Positions 18,123-28,082 are shown, counted from the first letter of the stretch. The stretch is 64,000 bases of DNA from CAZISM01 sp964541895 (GCA_964541895.1 CAZISM010000007.1:23053-87052); one strand, 5' to 3'. The notes: generated by a model from the letters alone, not told the origin. Made by a program: numbers and translations.

Positions 18123-21100
18123 TTAAATTTCCCATTGTACGCCCAGACGGATTTGTCGCGGTACACCGTAATTGTTGTAATCGATCTCTCGCATTTTGTA
18201 TAATTTTTTAGCTGTGTCGTCCAGTCCCCTCCAATACTGCTGACCGGCGCTGGTGCGCAGATAACCGGTATCGTCCGCCAACCCGGAGGTCCACCACACC
18301 TCCTGCACGTTTTCCGTGTTCAGCAGGTTGATGATCCAGGCATAGAAGGTGAACTTGTTTCGCATGATCTCGAACTGTTTGTCCACGCGCATATCGATTT
18401 TATACATCCACGGTGTGGTTTCCCTGTTGACGGCGGTAGCCGGGATTTGCGACAGGTTGTTGTTGTCATAGCGGCCGGAGAAGGGGAACTGTCCGGTCAG
18501 GGCCATGCGCGTATACGGATTGCCGGAGTTGAAGGCCAGGACCATATTGACGCCGCTGTTGCGCAGCCATTTGGGCGCATCCGTTTTGCCAAAGCGATAA
18601 TCGATGTTCAAGCTGCCGGTGTGGCGCTGTTCGAAATCCAGTGGCATGGAGAATTTGGGATACGAACCTCGCGTGCCGCGTTGCCAGGCGATGTCGTAAT
18701 TGGAATTGGATGCCGATCCGGTGCCGTCGGCAAACTGCAGTTCATAGTTTAACTGCGCGCTCAGATTTTTAAAACGGCGCAGCGTAAAAATTATATCCAG
18801 TCCTTTGACGGTGCCGAAATCGCCGTTTTCACGAAACGCGATGGTTTTCACGTCCGTAGTGATGGGCACCAGCTGGATGAGATCCTCCGTTTCTTTGTAA
18901 AAGGCCGTCATCTGGATGGAGGCATAATCGCTCAAGGTCTGCTTAAAGCCGATCTCATACGACGTTGTTTTCGGCGGCCGGATGTTGGGATTGTTCAGCC
19001 AGGTAAAGTAACCCTGCGAGCTTACATAGGAATCCATATAGAAGGGACTGAGATACAGATCCTGCAACGGCGGTGCCTGATAGAATTTGCCGAATTGGGC
19101 ATGGAACACCGTTTTGTCCGTTACCGGGAAGCCGACGCCGAGCCTGGGGCTGAAATAGTAATAGGCTTCCGATGTCTTTACGTCGCGGTTGTCAAAGATC
19201 TGATCGCCGCCGAACATGCCGGTGCCGGCGATGACGGTGCCGTCCGCATTAAAGCCGGCCGCCAGTTGTTTGAACATCCAGGCATTGGGGTCGATGTAAT
19301 CCCAGCGCAAGCCGAGATTAAGGATCAAATCCTCAAATTCGATCTTGTCCTGAACATAGCCGTTCATGATGATCGGGTGATACGGCTTTTGATTTTTAAA
19401 ACCGCTGAGCGGCCGGCCGTCGGCATCACGAACCACGTCGGTCAGGTAATCGCCGCTGTCGATTTCACGGCCTTCCACATCATAGCCGTACATTCGCACG
19501 TCGGCGCCGCGATATTTTTCAATTTCCGTCGCCCAATCCGGATCCGACAACCGGCTGGGCGTACTGAGCTGAAAATAGCGCAGCGTATGGTATTTGTATT
19601 CGAACCCGGCTTTGAGATTGTGATACCGGCCCATTTGATGGGTGATATCGAAATCGATGCCCCAATGCTGACTGCGCTGTTTGCAGTAGGCATCGTATTG
19701 GGCTCCGGGCTGGAAAAAGTCAGGGGACAGCCGTCCGGTGTAGGCCTCGCCGAGATATATGGCAGAGTCCGGCCAGGGATTGTAACGGGGATCGCCGTAT
19801 TTATAAAGATCGTCCTTAAAGGTGGCGTCATACACTTTGCGGCCGGTGTCGAACAGATTCAGTTTAAGATCATAAAACGTTCGCGTCGACAACAGTTGCG
19901 TCAGGGTAACGTTGACGGAGCGTGAGTGGGTATCCATCAGAGGCCGGTGCCCGGTATTAAAGAACTGTACCGGCTGGATGCCGATGGCGGTGCCGAACCA
20001 ATCCGAGCTGAAAGTACGATCCGTCTGGATGATGCTGGCTTTGAGCTCCAGCTGTTTGGCCAGCTGCAGTTTTATTTTGCCGGTGTAGGACCAGTCCGAG
20101 CTTTCGTTGCCCGGAAGGCGGGCGTTGAAGGCATAGTTGTGCTGCAGCGTGTCCACCAGCAATTGGCCGCCGGCGTTACGGCGATTGGTAATCAACGGCT
20201 GGTTGTAGGTGTAATTCTTGACTTTGTATGGATTTTCAGCCCAACCCCATGACGGGGTCCAATCCGCCTGATAGTTCCTGGTTACGCTGGCGAAGAACGT
20301 GTGCTGTTTTTTAGGCCAGATCGGACCGCTGGCGGAGGCGATGTACTCGTTGAATCCATAAGAATAGGTGCCGAGGTTTTTACGCTCTGCGCTCAGGAAT
20401 TCGTCAGTGACCGCCTCGAGTGAGAAGGTATAGCGATCCTTGCCCGCGCGGGTGGTCACAGCCAGGATACCGGACATGGCTTCGCCATATTCGGCATTAA
20501 AGCCACCGGTCTGGACGCTGATCTCCTCGATGGCCTTGGTGGGGATATAGAGTCGCATGGCTGCATTGTAGGGATCGGTAACCAGGACGCCGTCTACGTA
20601 GGTGGCGGTTTCATTGGCGCGACCGCCGCGTACGTTCATGGCGCTGGAGTTGTCCTGTTTAATCACACCTGCGGTCACACTGGCCAGCTCCTGCACCCCC
20701 CGTACGGGCATGGACTTTATCTCATCGACCGTTCGAATGATGTTGGTGTTGGTCTCGTCCTTGCGAATCAACGGTCGTTCCGCGACCACGACGACCTCTT
20801 CCCCCAACGTTAGGGTGGTCGACACCATCTTTATATGCAACGCTGTGGTCAGATCAATATTCACCCAGATATTTTGCTGAACCTGCGTTTGAAAGCCCAG
20901 GCAGGAAAAGCGAACCTCATGCGCTCCCACTGGCACATTCAGAATCGTATATCTGCCTTCGAGATCGGTCACGCCGCCCATCATAGTGCCGGTGATCATC
21001 ACGTTGACGCCGACGATCGCTTCGCCGGTTTCTTTGTTCGTAACGACGCCGGCAATCTTGCCTGTGGTACCGGCGATCACGAGATGACAAAGCAGAATCA

Positions 21101-21134
21101 GCATCAATAGGCCTAACAGCCCGACTTTTTTCAT
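18123..21134 (-). CDS. TonB-dependent outer-membrane receptor with CarboxypepD-regulatory N-domain
   Basis: A 1003-residue receptor. After a signal peptide, residues about 24-105 form a carboxypeptidase-regulatory-like beta domain (GKIAGVVTNKETGEAIVGVN, DLEGRYTILNVPVGAHEV). A plug domain follows (ELASVTAGVIKQDN, MNVRGGRANETATYVDG), then a long beta-barrel ending in RQIRLGVQWEI. Such receptors use TonB/ExbBD energy to pull large substrates through the outer membrane. No SusD homologue is adjacent; instead the next gene is a T9SS cargo. AAAGGAGG precedes the ATG. The operon diverges from a two-component system gene pair, an arrangement that suggests substrate-induced expression. Confidence 0.92.
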   Translation of the reverse strand: MKKVGLLGLLMLILLCHLVIAGTTGKIAGVVTNKETGEAIVGVNVMITGTMMGGVTDLEGRYTILNVPVGAHEVRFSCLGFQTQVQQNIWVNIDLTTALHIKMVSTTLTLGEEVVVVAERPLIRKDETNTNIIRTVDEIKSMPVRGVQELASVTAGVIKQDNSSAMNVRGGRANETATYVDGVLVTDPYNAAMRLYIPTKAIEEISVQTGGFNAEYGEAMSGILAVTTRAGKDRYTFSLEAVTDEFLSAERKNLGTYSYGFNEYIASASGPIWPKKQHTFFASVTRNYQADWTPSWGWAENPYKVKNYTYNQPLITNRRNAGGQLLVDTLQHNYAFNARLPGNESSDWSYTGKIKLQLAKQLELKASIIQTDRTFSSDWFGTAIGIQPVQFFNTGHRPLMDTHSRSVNVTLTQLLSTRTFYDLKLNLFDTGRKVYDATFKDDLYKYGDPRYNPWPDSAIYLGEAYTGRLSPDFFQPGAQYDAYCKQRSQHWGIDFDITHQMGRYHNLKAGFEYKYHTLRYFQLSTPSRLSDPDWATEIEKYRGADVRMYGYDVEGREIDSGDYLTDVVRDADGRPLSGFKNQKPYHPIIMNGYVQDKIEFEDLILNLGLRWDYIDPNAWMFKQLAAGFNADGTVIAGTGMFGGDQIFDNRDVKTSEAYYYFSPRLGVGFPVTDKTVFHAQFGKFYQAPPLQDLYLSPFYMDSYVSSQGYFTWLNNPNIRPPKTTSYEIGFKQTLSDYASIQMTAFYKETEDLIQLVPITTDVKTIAFRENGDFGTVKGLDIIFTLRRFKNLSAQLNYELQFADGTGSASNSNYDIAWQRGTRGSYPKFSMPLDFEQRHTGSLNIDYRFGKTDAPKWLRNSGVNMVLAFNSGNPYTRMALTGQFPFSGRYDNNNLSQIPATAVNRETTPWMYKIDMRVDKQFEIMRNKFTFYAWIINLLNTENVQEVWWTSGLADDTGYLRTSAGQQYWRGLDDTAKKLYKMREIDYNNYGVPRQIRLGVQWEI

Positions 21135-21258
21135 GTGTAACCTCCTTTGCCAAGTATAATGCTGCTAGTATGGTATAAAGATACGAGAATTTTGATGGAA
21201 AACACCTACAGGGCCATGTTGTTTTTGCCCGGATACCAGCGTTGTTGTGCAGTCTATA

Positions 21259-21276
21259 CCTGCATATCTGTGCAGG
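21259..21276. promoter_or_regulatory. Weak palindrome in the divergent region
   Basis: CCTGCA (21259-21264) and its complement TGCAGG (21271-21276) form an 18-bp interrupted palindrome in the 256-base gap between the TonB-receptor operon and the sensor kinase gene. It could bind the adjacent response regulator. The rest of the gap shows no other clear structure. Confidence 0.25.
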
Positions 21277-21390
21277 CTGGCGCGTTTCCGGCAAAATGGT
21301 GAAACAAAAACAATTTATTAATCGTAACACTTTTAGTATGGTGTACCTCGCCCATTCCGGACCCTTTTATCAACGGAGCTTTGCACGCGT

Positions 21391-24219
21391 GTGAATGTAC
21401 GGCTTTCATGGTGTGCTGTGTGCGGATATCTGCTGTGGTGGATGTCTGCCGACCTGTCGGCACAGATAAAAATATTTACCAACATCGGCGCTGACGAAGG
21501 ATTGTGCCAATCCCATGTCTTCTGCATGTTGCAGGATGGCCAGGGCTACATGTGGTTCGGCACCTATGACGGTGTCTCCAGATGGGATGGCCAGCAATTT
21601 TATAACTATCAGGCACGAGACGGTCTGGCGAGTTCATCAGTGTTTTGCATGGATTCGGCGCCGGACGGCACGATTTATTTCGGCACCGACAAGGGGGTCA
21701 GCGCGCATCGCCATGGACGCTTTTTCTTCCTGCCTGCGCTGGATTCGCTGCGCGAGGAAATGATCAGTGCCCTGCACGCCGCCCGCGACGGATCGCTGTA
21801 TCTCGCCGTGCTGCAAAAAGGCTTATTTGTTTATCACAACGGCGCCCTTGTGCGCATCAAGCCGAAAGACAAAGAATTTTCCGGCCGTATTGCCGCTCTG
21901 CATGAAACGCGCGACGGTTCCCTCTATATAGCCACCCTGGCCGGTCTCTATCGTCTGCAACAGGGCGTCATCACGCCGGTTCCGGAGCTGGCTCGGGGCC
22001 GTTTCAGCGACGTTTGGGAAGGACCGGATTCGACGCTGTATGTCGGCAGCGTCGATGGCGGTCTATATATTCTCAATCGCTTCGGCTTGCGAAATATCGG
22101 CGTAGCACAGGGTCTTTCGGACAACCGCGTCTATGCCGTGCGAACCGGGCTGGACGGTCGCATATTGGTCACCACATTCGGCGGCGGCGTCAATATCATC
22201 CACAACGGCGAAATCGAAACGCTGACGGAAAAGAACGGCCTGGCGCACAATAATGTATTCTGCTGTCTGGTCAGCGACGATGGTACGGTGTTTTTCGGCA
22301 CAGTCGCCGGCATCAGTCTGTATCACAATTCTGTCTTTAACGTGTACAACAAAAAAGCGGGTCTGTCCAATAATTACGTCGTGAGCGCTCTGGCCGACGG
22401 CGATCAAGTTAATTATTTTGGCACGTATGGCAGCGGGGTGGACGTGGTTGAAAATGGACGGTGCACCAACCTGTCAACCAGCGACGGTCTGGGTGATGAT
22501 CATGTCAACACCATCGTTCGCTACCAGGAGCATGTTCTGTTCGGCACCTGGCGAGGTATCTATGCCTGCAAAGATCAGATCGTCACGCCGTGGCAGTACA
22601 ATTCTTCCCTGCAGAACCGACATATATCGCACATGATGGTCAGCCGCAGCGGCGTGTTATGGATCGCGACGCCTTCGGCGATTGTGTACGTCAAGGATAA
22701 CGAACTCAAGGTGCTCACCGAAAAAGACGGCTTGCGACTGGCTGATCAGGACTATATATATGAAGGCCGCGACGGCACCATCTATTTTGCCTCCAAAGTC
22801 GGCGTCCAGACATTTCGGGCCGGCAGAGTTGATACCCTGGCAGGCGCCATGGGCTTTTGCGTGCACTCTATTTACGAAAACCGCAGGCGACAACTGCTCC
22901 TCGGTACAGACCATGGCCTGATCATTCGTGATCAGGATCGGTATGTTCGTTTTGTCGAAGGTTTGACCCATCCTTCCATCTATGGCATGATTGAGGATGA
23001 TGCCGGCCGGTTGTACCTGGCCAGCCAGCGGGGCATTACGGTGCTGGACAGCCTGCAGGGCGCCGTCCTGCAGACGCTGCGCTATCGCGATGGCCTGGCC
23101 AGCGATGAATGCAGCGAAAATACCTGCTTTAGGGATCATGAAGGACGGCTCTGGTTCGGCTCTATCCGCGGCATAACCTGCTATAACCCCGCGCGCGTCA
23201 TTGAGAACAATCGGCCGCCGTCAGTGCACATCAAGCGCTTTCGGCTTTTTGAGCAGGACGGCCCGGTGCGAGAGTCGATTGAAGCGCCGTTTCACTATGA
23301 TCAGAATTATTTTAAATTTGATTTTGTCGGCATCAATTATTCAGCTCATCACAAAGTGCATTATCGATATCGCATGTGGGGGGTGGATCCTGATTGGGTT
23401 GAAACAGATAAGACGTTTGTGCAATATACCAACATGAACGACGGTCGCTACCGGTTCCAGGTTATGGCGAGAAATGAGTCCGGACCCTGGAGTGCGCCGG
23501 CGACGCTCGCTTTTGCCATTCAGCCGCCGTTTTGGGAAACCTGGTGGTTTATGGCCCTGGCCGTTTTGCTCGGCGCGGCTACGATTGCCGGCGTCGTGAC
23601 GCTGCGCTATCACAATCTGCTGGCGATTGAAAGACTGCGTACGCGCATCGCGGCAGACCTGCACGACCGCATCGGCAGCGGCTTGACGGAGGTATCCATC
23701 CTGAGCGAAGTGCATGCCAGGTCGGGCGACAATGCGCCGGCCGTGCTCACCAAAGTCGGCAATATCGCCAAAGGTCTGCTGGATAACATGTCGGATATTG
23801 TCTGGTTGATCAATCCGCGACAGGATTCACTGCTGGATCTGCTGCTGCGTCTCAAAGACGGTTATGAGGATGTCCTTTCCTGCCTGGGTATCACGCTGCA
23901 CACCGAGCAGCTAAAGAGCGTCGAGTCGGTCCATCTTTCGATGGAATATCGACAGAATTTGTATCTGATCATGAAGGAGGCGATCAATAACTGCCTGAAG
24001 CACAGTCAGTGCCGCGAGATCTCTCTGCAGGCGCAGGTCCAGCACAAACGGTTGTCGGTCACCCTGCGCGATGACGGCCGGGGATTTTATTGCGATCGCG
24101 CCGGCCGGGGCAACGGCTTGTTCAATATGCGGCATCGGGCCGCGGCCATAGGTGGTTCTCTGCTGATTCTCTCCGAACCCGGGCAGGGGACGGTGATCCA
24201 GTTTACCGGAAAGGTTTAA
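21391..24219 (+). CDS. Two-component sensor histidine kinase with periplasmic beta-propeller
   Basis: A 942-residue sensor. After an N-terminal hydrophobic signal, residues about 25-610 carry many two-component-regulator propeller (Reg_prop) repeats (GYMWFGTYDGVSRWDG, TIYFGTDKGVS, RLWFGSIRGITCYNP). A Y_Y_Y-type beta-sandwich follows (HYRYRMWGVDPDW, YRFQVMA, about 650-705), then one membrane segment (about 713-738), a HisKA_3 domain (ADLHDRIGSGLTEVSILSEV, phospho-acceptor His758) and a HATPase domain (LRDDGRGF, GNGLFNMRHRAA). The domain order is that of Bacteroidetes glycan sensors, but without a fused AraC regulator. It most likely senses the substrate of the divergent receptor operon. The start is GTG at 21391, with GGAG 12 bases upstream, so the exact start is uncertain. 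Confidence 0.88.
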   Translation: MNVRLSWCAVCGYLLWWMSADLSAQIKIFTNIGADEGLCQSHVFCMLQDGQGYMWFGTYDGVSRWDGQQFYNYQARDGLASSSVFCMDSAPDGTIYFGTDKGVSAHRHGRFFFLPALDSLREEMISALHAARDGSLYLAVLQKGLFVYHNGALVRIKPKDKEFSGRIAALHETRDGSLYIATLAGLYRLQQGVITPVPELARGRFSDVWEGPDSTLYVGSVDGGLYILNRFGLRNIGVAQGLSDNRVYAVRTGLDGRILVTTFGGGVNIIHNGEIETLTEKNGLAHNNVFCCLVSDDGTVFFGTVAGISLYHNSVFNVYNKKAGLSNNYVVSALADGDQVNYFGTYGSGVDVVENGRCTNLSTSDGLGDDHVNTIVRYQEHVLFGTWRGIYACKDQIVTPWQYNSSLQNRHISHMMVSRSGVLWIATPSAIVYVKDNELKVLTEKDGLRLADQDYIYEGRDGTIYFASKVGVQTFRAGRVDTLAGAMGFCVHSIYENRRRQLLLGTDHGLIIRDQDRYVRFVEGLTHPSIYGMIEDDAGRLYLASQRGITVLDSLQGAVLQTLRYRDGLASDECSENTCFRDHEGRLWFGSIRGITCYNPARVIENNRPPSVHIKRFRLFEQDGPVRESIEAPFHYDQNYFKFDFVGINYSAHHKVHYRYRMWGVDPDWVETDKTFVQYTNMNDGRYRFQVMARNESGPWSAPATLAFAIQPPFWETWWFMALAVLLGAATIAGVVTLRYHNLLAIERLRTRIAADLHDRIGSGLTEVSILSEVHARSGDNAPAVLTKVGNIAKGLLDNMSDIVWLINPRQDSLLDLLLRLKDGYEDVLSCLGITLHTEQLKSVESVHLSMEYRQNLYLIMKEAINNCLKHSQCREISLQAQVQHKRLSVTLRDDGRGFYCDRAGRGNGLFNMRHRAAAIGGSLLILSEPGQGTVIQFTGKV

Positions 24220-24228
24220 GGTTCAAGC

Positions 24229-24870
24229 ATGATCGAAGTCGTTATCGTAGAAGACAATCCTATCATCCGCGAAGGGCTGGAAGCCTTGATCAACGGAACC
24301 GAAGGCTATTGCTGTCTGGCGGCATTCTATGACTGCGAAACCCTGCTGGAAAAGTTGTCTACTGTGGCGCCTGATATTGTCCTGATGGATATTGTGTTGC
24401 CGGGCATGAACGGCATAGAGGGGGTTCGCCAGGTCAAGGCGAAATGCCCGGATGTAGAGGTATTGATGCTCACGGTGTACGAGGACAGCGATCGCATCTT
24501 TGAAGCCTTGTGTGCCGGTGCCTCCGGCTATCTCAGCAAGAAAACACCGCCGGCGCGATTGCTGGAAGCGCTCCGGGAGGTGTATGAAGGCGGTTCGCCG
24601 ATGAGCTCCCAGATCGCACGCAAAGTGGTGCACCTGTTCCGGCAAAAGACCATGCGCAAGAGCATGCAAAACAGCGAGATCTCCCTGACAGCCCGGGAGC
24701 GGGAAATTTTGCAGGGTCTGGCGGAAGGCAATACCTATCAGGCGATTGCACTCAATCTGCATATCAGTATCGACACGGTTCGCTTTCATATTCGCAATAT
24801 CTATCGCAAACTGCACGCGCATTCGGAATCGGAGGCCGTGGCCAAAGCATTAAAAAGTGGATATTTATAA
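24229..24870 (+). CDS. LuxR/NarL-family response regulator
   Basis: A 213-residue two-domain regulator. The receiver domain has the acidic pair (VEDNPI), the phospho-acceptor Asp54 (VLMDIVLPGMNG), the Thr switch residue (MLTVYED) and the Lys of GYLSKKTPP. The C-terminal helix-turn-helix (LTAREREILQGLAEG, INLHISIDTVRFHIRNIYRKL-like block) is the LuxR/GerE type. It lies nine bases behind the kinase, with AAGG before the ATG, and is its evident partner. Likely targets are the TonB-receptor operon on the other side of the kinase gene and perhaps its own promoter. Confidence 0.93.
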   Translation: MIEVVIVEDNPIIREGLEALINGTEGYCCLAAFYDCETLLEKLSTVAPDIVLMDIVLPGMNGIEGVRQVKAKCPDVEVLMLTVYEDSDRIFEALCAGASGYLSKKTPPARLLEALREVYEGGSPMSSQIARKVVHLFRQKTMRKSMQNSEISLTAREREILQGLAEGNTYQAIALNLHISIDTVRFHIRNIYRKLHAHSESEAVAKALKSGYL

Positions 24871-24872
24871 TC

Positions 24873-24940
24873 CGCTGCACTTCCATCCCAACCCACTGGG
24901 GCCGCAGCGATTTTTCCTGCCGCCGCCGGCTTTCCCGGCG
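24873..24940 (+). terminator. Tandem hairpins after the response regulator gene
   Basis: CGCTGC (24873-24878) pairs with GCAGCG (24904-24909), with a nested CCCA/TGGG stem inside, and is followed at once by ATTTTT (24910-24915). A second hairpin, CGCCGG (24924-24929) with CCGGCG (24935-24940), closes a 5-base loop. Position and T-run fit a transcript end for the two-component operon. Confidence 0.5.
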
Positions 24941-25060
24941 CTGCCATTTCTCAAATTTCCTTCTGATAGTGCTGTTCCTACTCTACCTTTGCGGCTATCC
25001 GGCGCCGCGATTTTGTCATACGAGATCGTGTCCCGGATGCACTGCAGATAAATATTTTTC

Positions 25061-25089
25061 TTGACTATATGATGCATAACCGATATTTT
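25061..25089 (+). promoter_or_regulatory. Sigma70-like promoter
   Basis: TTGACT (25061-25066), a 17-base spacer and TATTTT (25084-25089) sit in the AT-rich part of the 382-base gap 24871-25252. They would give a leader of about 155 bases before the DUF4384 gene at 25253. The remainder of the gap holds the upstream terminator hairpins and nothing else I recognise. Confidence 0.45.
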
Positions 25090-25252
25090 ACTATTTAAAA
25101 GAGCGGGAAGTGTATCTGGAACGACATCTTGCTGTGGTCGGCTGCGGACCATATCGTCGTCATGTTGCGGGAATCCATCCGCGCGCAGTGGTTAAAAAAA
25201 CCGCGTCCGGTATGGCTGTTATGTTTCAATAACTTTTGCCAGGTGAGAGACT

Positions 25253-26200
25253 ATGAAGTATCACAATCTGCTGTTATGGAGTGTGGCGATGCTGGTGCTG
25301 CCGCTGTTCGGTCAAGAGGTGCAACAGGTGGTGAAAGTGACCGTTGACGGCTATGCCTATATGGGGGACACGGATACCATACAGGCGGCTAAAGAACGCG
25401 CTATAAAGGATGCCGAGCGCAAAGCGGTGGAACAGGGCACCGGCGTGTACATCGAATCCTTCAGCAAGGTTCACAACTATATGACGGTGGAAGACGAAAT
25501 AAAGAGCATGGCCACCGGTTACATCACCAGCAAGAAAGTGCTCGTGGACGCTCTGGAAAATAATCCGCCGCGCTACCATGTTCAGATCGAAGCGGATGTC
25601 AAATGTGGCGATTTGGCGCAATTGATTGACGCGCGCAAAGAGGAAGTGAAAAGCGAAGCTGCGCCGGTAGGTTTTTCCTATGAGATACAGGTGCAGAGCA
25701 AAAGCGCCGACGGGTCCTGGAAATCCGCCAGCCTGCAGGACGGCGGATTAGTCCACGCCGGGGATCGGTTGCAGGCTGTGATTCGTCCCGATAACGACTG
25801 CAATCTCCTGATGATCGTAGCAACCGCAAAAAACAGAATAGTTCGTCTGTTGCCGCAGCGGGGGCAGGACAAAGCCTTTGCGACCGCCGGCAGCGAAACA
25901 CACGCTCCGGGCAAAGATCAGTTTTACACCATCGAATCCGGCAGTACCGGCGCCGCCGCCGTTCATCTCTTCGTTTCGGCCAAGCCGATGGTCCATCTCA
26001 ACTGGATGTTGGAAAGACTGGAAAAATCCGGATCAGAGGGGGACTGGCAGGCTTTTCGCAATTTTATGCAGTCACGTCTGCGCCCGCAAGCTGCGAAACG
26101 CCCGTTGTTGGCCAACCGTCCGGGACGGCGAAACCGGCTGGCCAACTACGATAGCGGCAACGGATTGATGATAAAATCGGTCCGATTTCAAATGCAATAA
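25253..26200 (+). CDS. Secreted protein with DUF4384 domain
   Basis: A 315-residue protein with a signal peptide (MKYHNLLLWSVAMLVLPLFG). Residues about 25-125 (VDGYAYMGDTDTIQAAKERAIKDAERKAVEQGTG) form an LPP20/FlgT-like N-terminal domain, usual in secreted proteins that begin with a repeated alpha-beta unit. Residues about 140-255 (SWKSASLQDGGLVHAGDRLQAVIRPDNDCNLLMIVA, then RLLPQRG) match DUF4384, a beta-sandwich found in envelope proteins and next to surface kinases. The C-terminal tail is basic (PGRRNRLANYD). Function unknown; the cell envelope is the likely location. It has its own promoter candidate at 25061. Confidence 0.72.
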   Translation: MKYHNLLLWSVAMLVLPLFGQEVQQVVKVTVDGYAYMGDTDTIQAAKERAIKDAERKAVEQGTGVYIESFSKVHNYMTVEDEIKSMATGYITSKKVLVDALENNPPRYHVQIEADVKCGDLAQLIDARKEEVKSEAAPVGFSYEIQVQSKSADGSWKSASLQDGGLVHAGDRLQAVIRPDNDCNLLMIVATAKNRIVRLLPQRGQDKAFATAGSETHAPGKDQFYTIESGSTGAAAVHLFVSAKPMVHLNWMLERLEKSGSEGDWQAFRNFMQSRLRPQAAKRPLLANRPGRRNRLANYDSGNGLMIKSVRFQMQ

Positions 26201-26276
26201 CGCGACCCGCAGCCATGCTCCCACAAGGGTCCGGGAGCGCACAATTATTCATCATCATTACAGTCGAGCTTCTGCT

Positions 26277-27941
26277 ATGCCCCATGTTAACCGACGCCAG
26301 TTCATGCAAACAGCCGCAACGGCAACGATCTCTGCCGGTTTTATTTCATCCTGCGCCCGGTACGAGTATGATCTTATCATTCGCCATGGGCTGGTATACG
26401 ACGGTTCCGGCCGGGAGCCGGTAAGGCAGGATCTGGCGATCCGGCAAGGCGTGGTCGTGGCTATGGGCGATTTGAGTCAGCGTTCGGCTACGCGTGAAAT
26501 CGATGCCAACGGGCTGGCCGTGGCGCCCGGTTTTATCGATGTGCATACCCACAGCGATATGACTCTGCTGGTGAATCCCAAAGCGGAAAGCAAGGTACGA
26601 CAAGGCGTAACCACGGAGATTTGTGGAAATTGCGGAGATTCACCTTTTCCGCTGGACGATGTGCTTTCACTGGAAACCATCACTGCGCTGCGCAACGAAT
26701 ACAAAATGAACATCAGTTGGCGCGACTTTGCCGGCTATCGCCGGCTGTTGGAAAAACTGGGCTGCAGTATCAACGTGGCCACGCTGATCGGACATGGCAG
26801 CTTGCGTCAGGCTGTTATGGGTTCGGAAAACCGCGCACCCACCGCCGGCGAACTCGAGAAAATGAAAGCGCTGGTGGCGGAGTATATGCAGCAAGGCGCC
26901 CTTGGGCTGTCCACCGGATTGGAGTATATCCCCGGTATGTTCGCTCAAACAGACGAGCTCATCGCCTTGTCGCGCGTGGTCGCCCGCTTCAACGGTGTAT
27001 ATGCCAGCCATATGCGCAATGAAGATGTGAGGGTAGAGGAGGCGTTGGCAGAGGCGCTGACGATCGGCCGCCGCTCGGGCGCACGCGTCCAGATTTCACA
27101 TCTCAAAGCCAGCCAAAAACGCAATTGGCATAAAACGCCGTTATTGCTGGCCGCCATCGAACAGGCACGGGCACAGGGTGATGCGGTCCATGCCGACCGC
27201 TACCCCTATACAGCGTACGCCACCTCGCTGAAAATGGTCTTTCCGGCCTGGTCCCGGGAGGGTGCCTTTGGCGATTTTGTCAAACGACTGCAAGCCGAAG
27301 AAGAGTGGCGCAAGATCCGTCCGTTTGTGGAAGATAAAATAAGCGCACTCGGTTCGTGGGACAGCATTCTCATCACCCGTTTGACCGGCGCAGCCCGGCA
27401 ATCCTGGCAGGGCAAGACCATTTCGCAGCTAACCGGCGATCAGGATCCCTTTGAATTTGTCCGCCGGCTCATGATCGATGAACAGGGCCAGGTGAGCATG
27501 TGCGGCTTTGGCATGAGCGATCAAGATACCGAGGCGATCCTCGCTGCACCCTATACCATGGTGGGATCGGACGGCGATGCCGTAGCGCCATATGGGCTTC
27601 TCGGCAAAGGTACGCCTCATCCCCGTTTTTACGGTACGTTTCCACGCTACCTGGGTTTGTATATCAGGGAGAAAAAAATCCTGTCCCTGGCAGAAGGGAT
27701 CAGGCGCATCACCGCCCTGGCGGCGGAAATGTTTGGATTACAAAAACGCGGCGCCATTAAAATCGGCTACCATGCCGATATCGTCATCTTTGATGCGGAA
27801 AAGATAATCGATCAGGCCACTTATACGCAGCCGCATCAATACCCGGCGGGCATCCCGTACGTGGTGGTGAACGGAATGGTTGTGGTGGACAAGGGCGAGC
27901 ACAGCGGCCGCCTGGCTGGAACGTTTATTACCAAAGCATAG
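26277..27941 (+). CDS. Exported N-acyl-D-amino-acid deacylase-family amidohydrolase
   Basis: A 554-residue amidohydrolase. The N terminus combines a twin-arginine motif (NRRQFMQ) with a lipobox-like ISSC, so it is probably a Tat-exported lipoprotein. The catalytic domain starts with DLIIRHGLVYDGSG, followed by the His-x-His metal site (GFIDVHTHSDM) and EICGNCGDSPFP, whose Cys matches the metal-bridging Cys of D-aminoacylases. Further ligands are in YASHMRNED, VQISHLKAS and GSDGDAVAPYG. The family removes acyl groups from D-amino acids; dihydroorotase-like relatives exist. In this organism it may act on D-amino acids from peptidoglycan. The ATG has a weak ribosome binding site. Confidence 0.82.
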   Translation: MPHVNRRQFMQTAATATISAGFISSCARYEYDLIIRHGLVYDGSGREPVRQDLAIRQGVVVAMGDLSQRSATREIDANGLAVAPGFIDVHTHSDMTLLVNPKAESKVRQGVTTEICGNCGDSPFPLDDVLSLETITALRNEYKMNISWRDFAGYRRLLEKLGCSINVATLIGHGSLRQAVMGSENRAPTAGELEKMKALVAEYMQQGALGLSTGLEYIPGMFAQTDELIALSRVVARFNGVYASHMRNEDVRVEEALAEALTIGRRSGARVQISHLKASQKRNWHKTPLLLAAIEQARAQGDAVHADRYPYTAYATSLKMVFPAWSREGAFGDFVKRLQAEEEWRKIRPFVEDKISALGSWDSILITRLTGAARQSWQGKTISQLTGDQDPFEFVRRLMIDEQGQVSMCGFGMSDQDTEAILAAPYTMVGSDGDAVAPYGLLGKGTPHPRFYGTFPRYLGLYIREKKILSLAEGIRRITALAAEMFGLQKRGAIKIGYHADIVIFDAEKIIDQATYTQPHQYPAGIPYVVVNGMVVVDKGEHSGRLAGTFITKA

Positions 27942-28082
27942 CCGGACACTGAGGCAACGCAGGTTGTGGCGAGCGTCCGTTTTTTCCAGGTGAGGCATTA
28001 TTTTAAAGTGGCTATAGTTGGTGCGATCCGTCCGGTCGCACTCGCAGATTTCGGGTATTCAAGGCAAGAGAGGAGGCGTGCC

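Noticed and set aside
26217..26238. GCTCCC/GGGAGC hairpin after the DUF4384 gene
   Set aside because: Six base pairs with a 10-base loop and no T-run; too weak to call a terminator.
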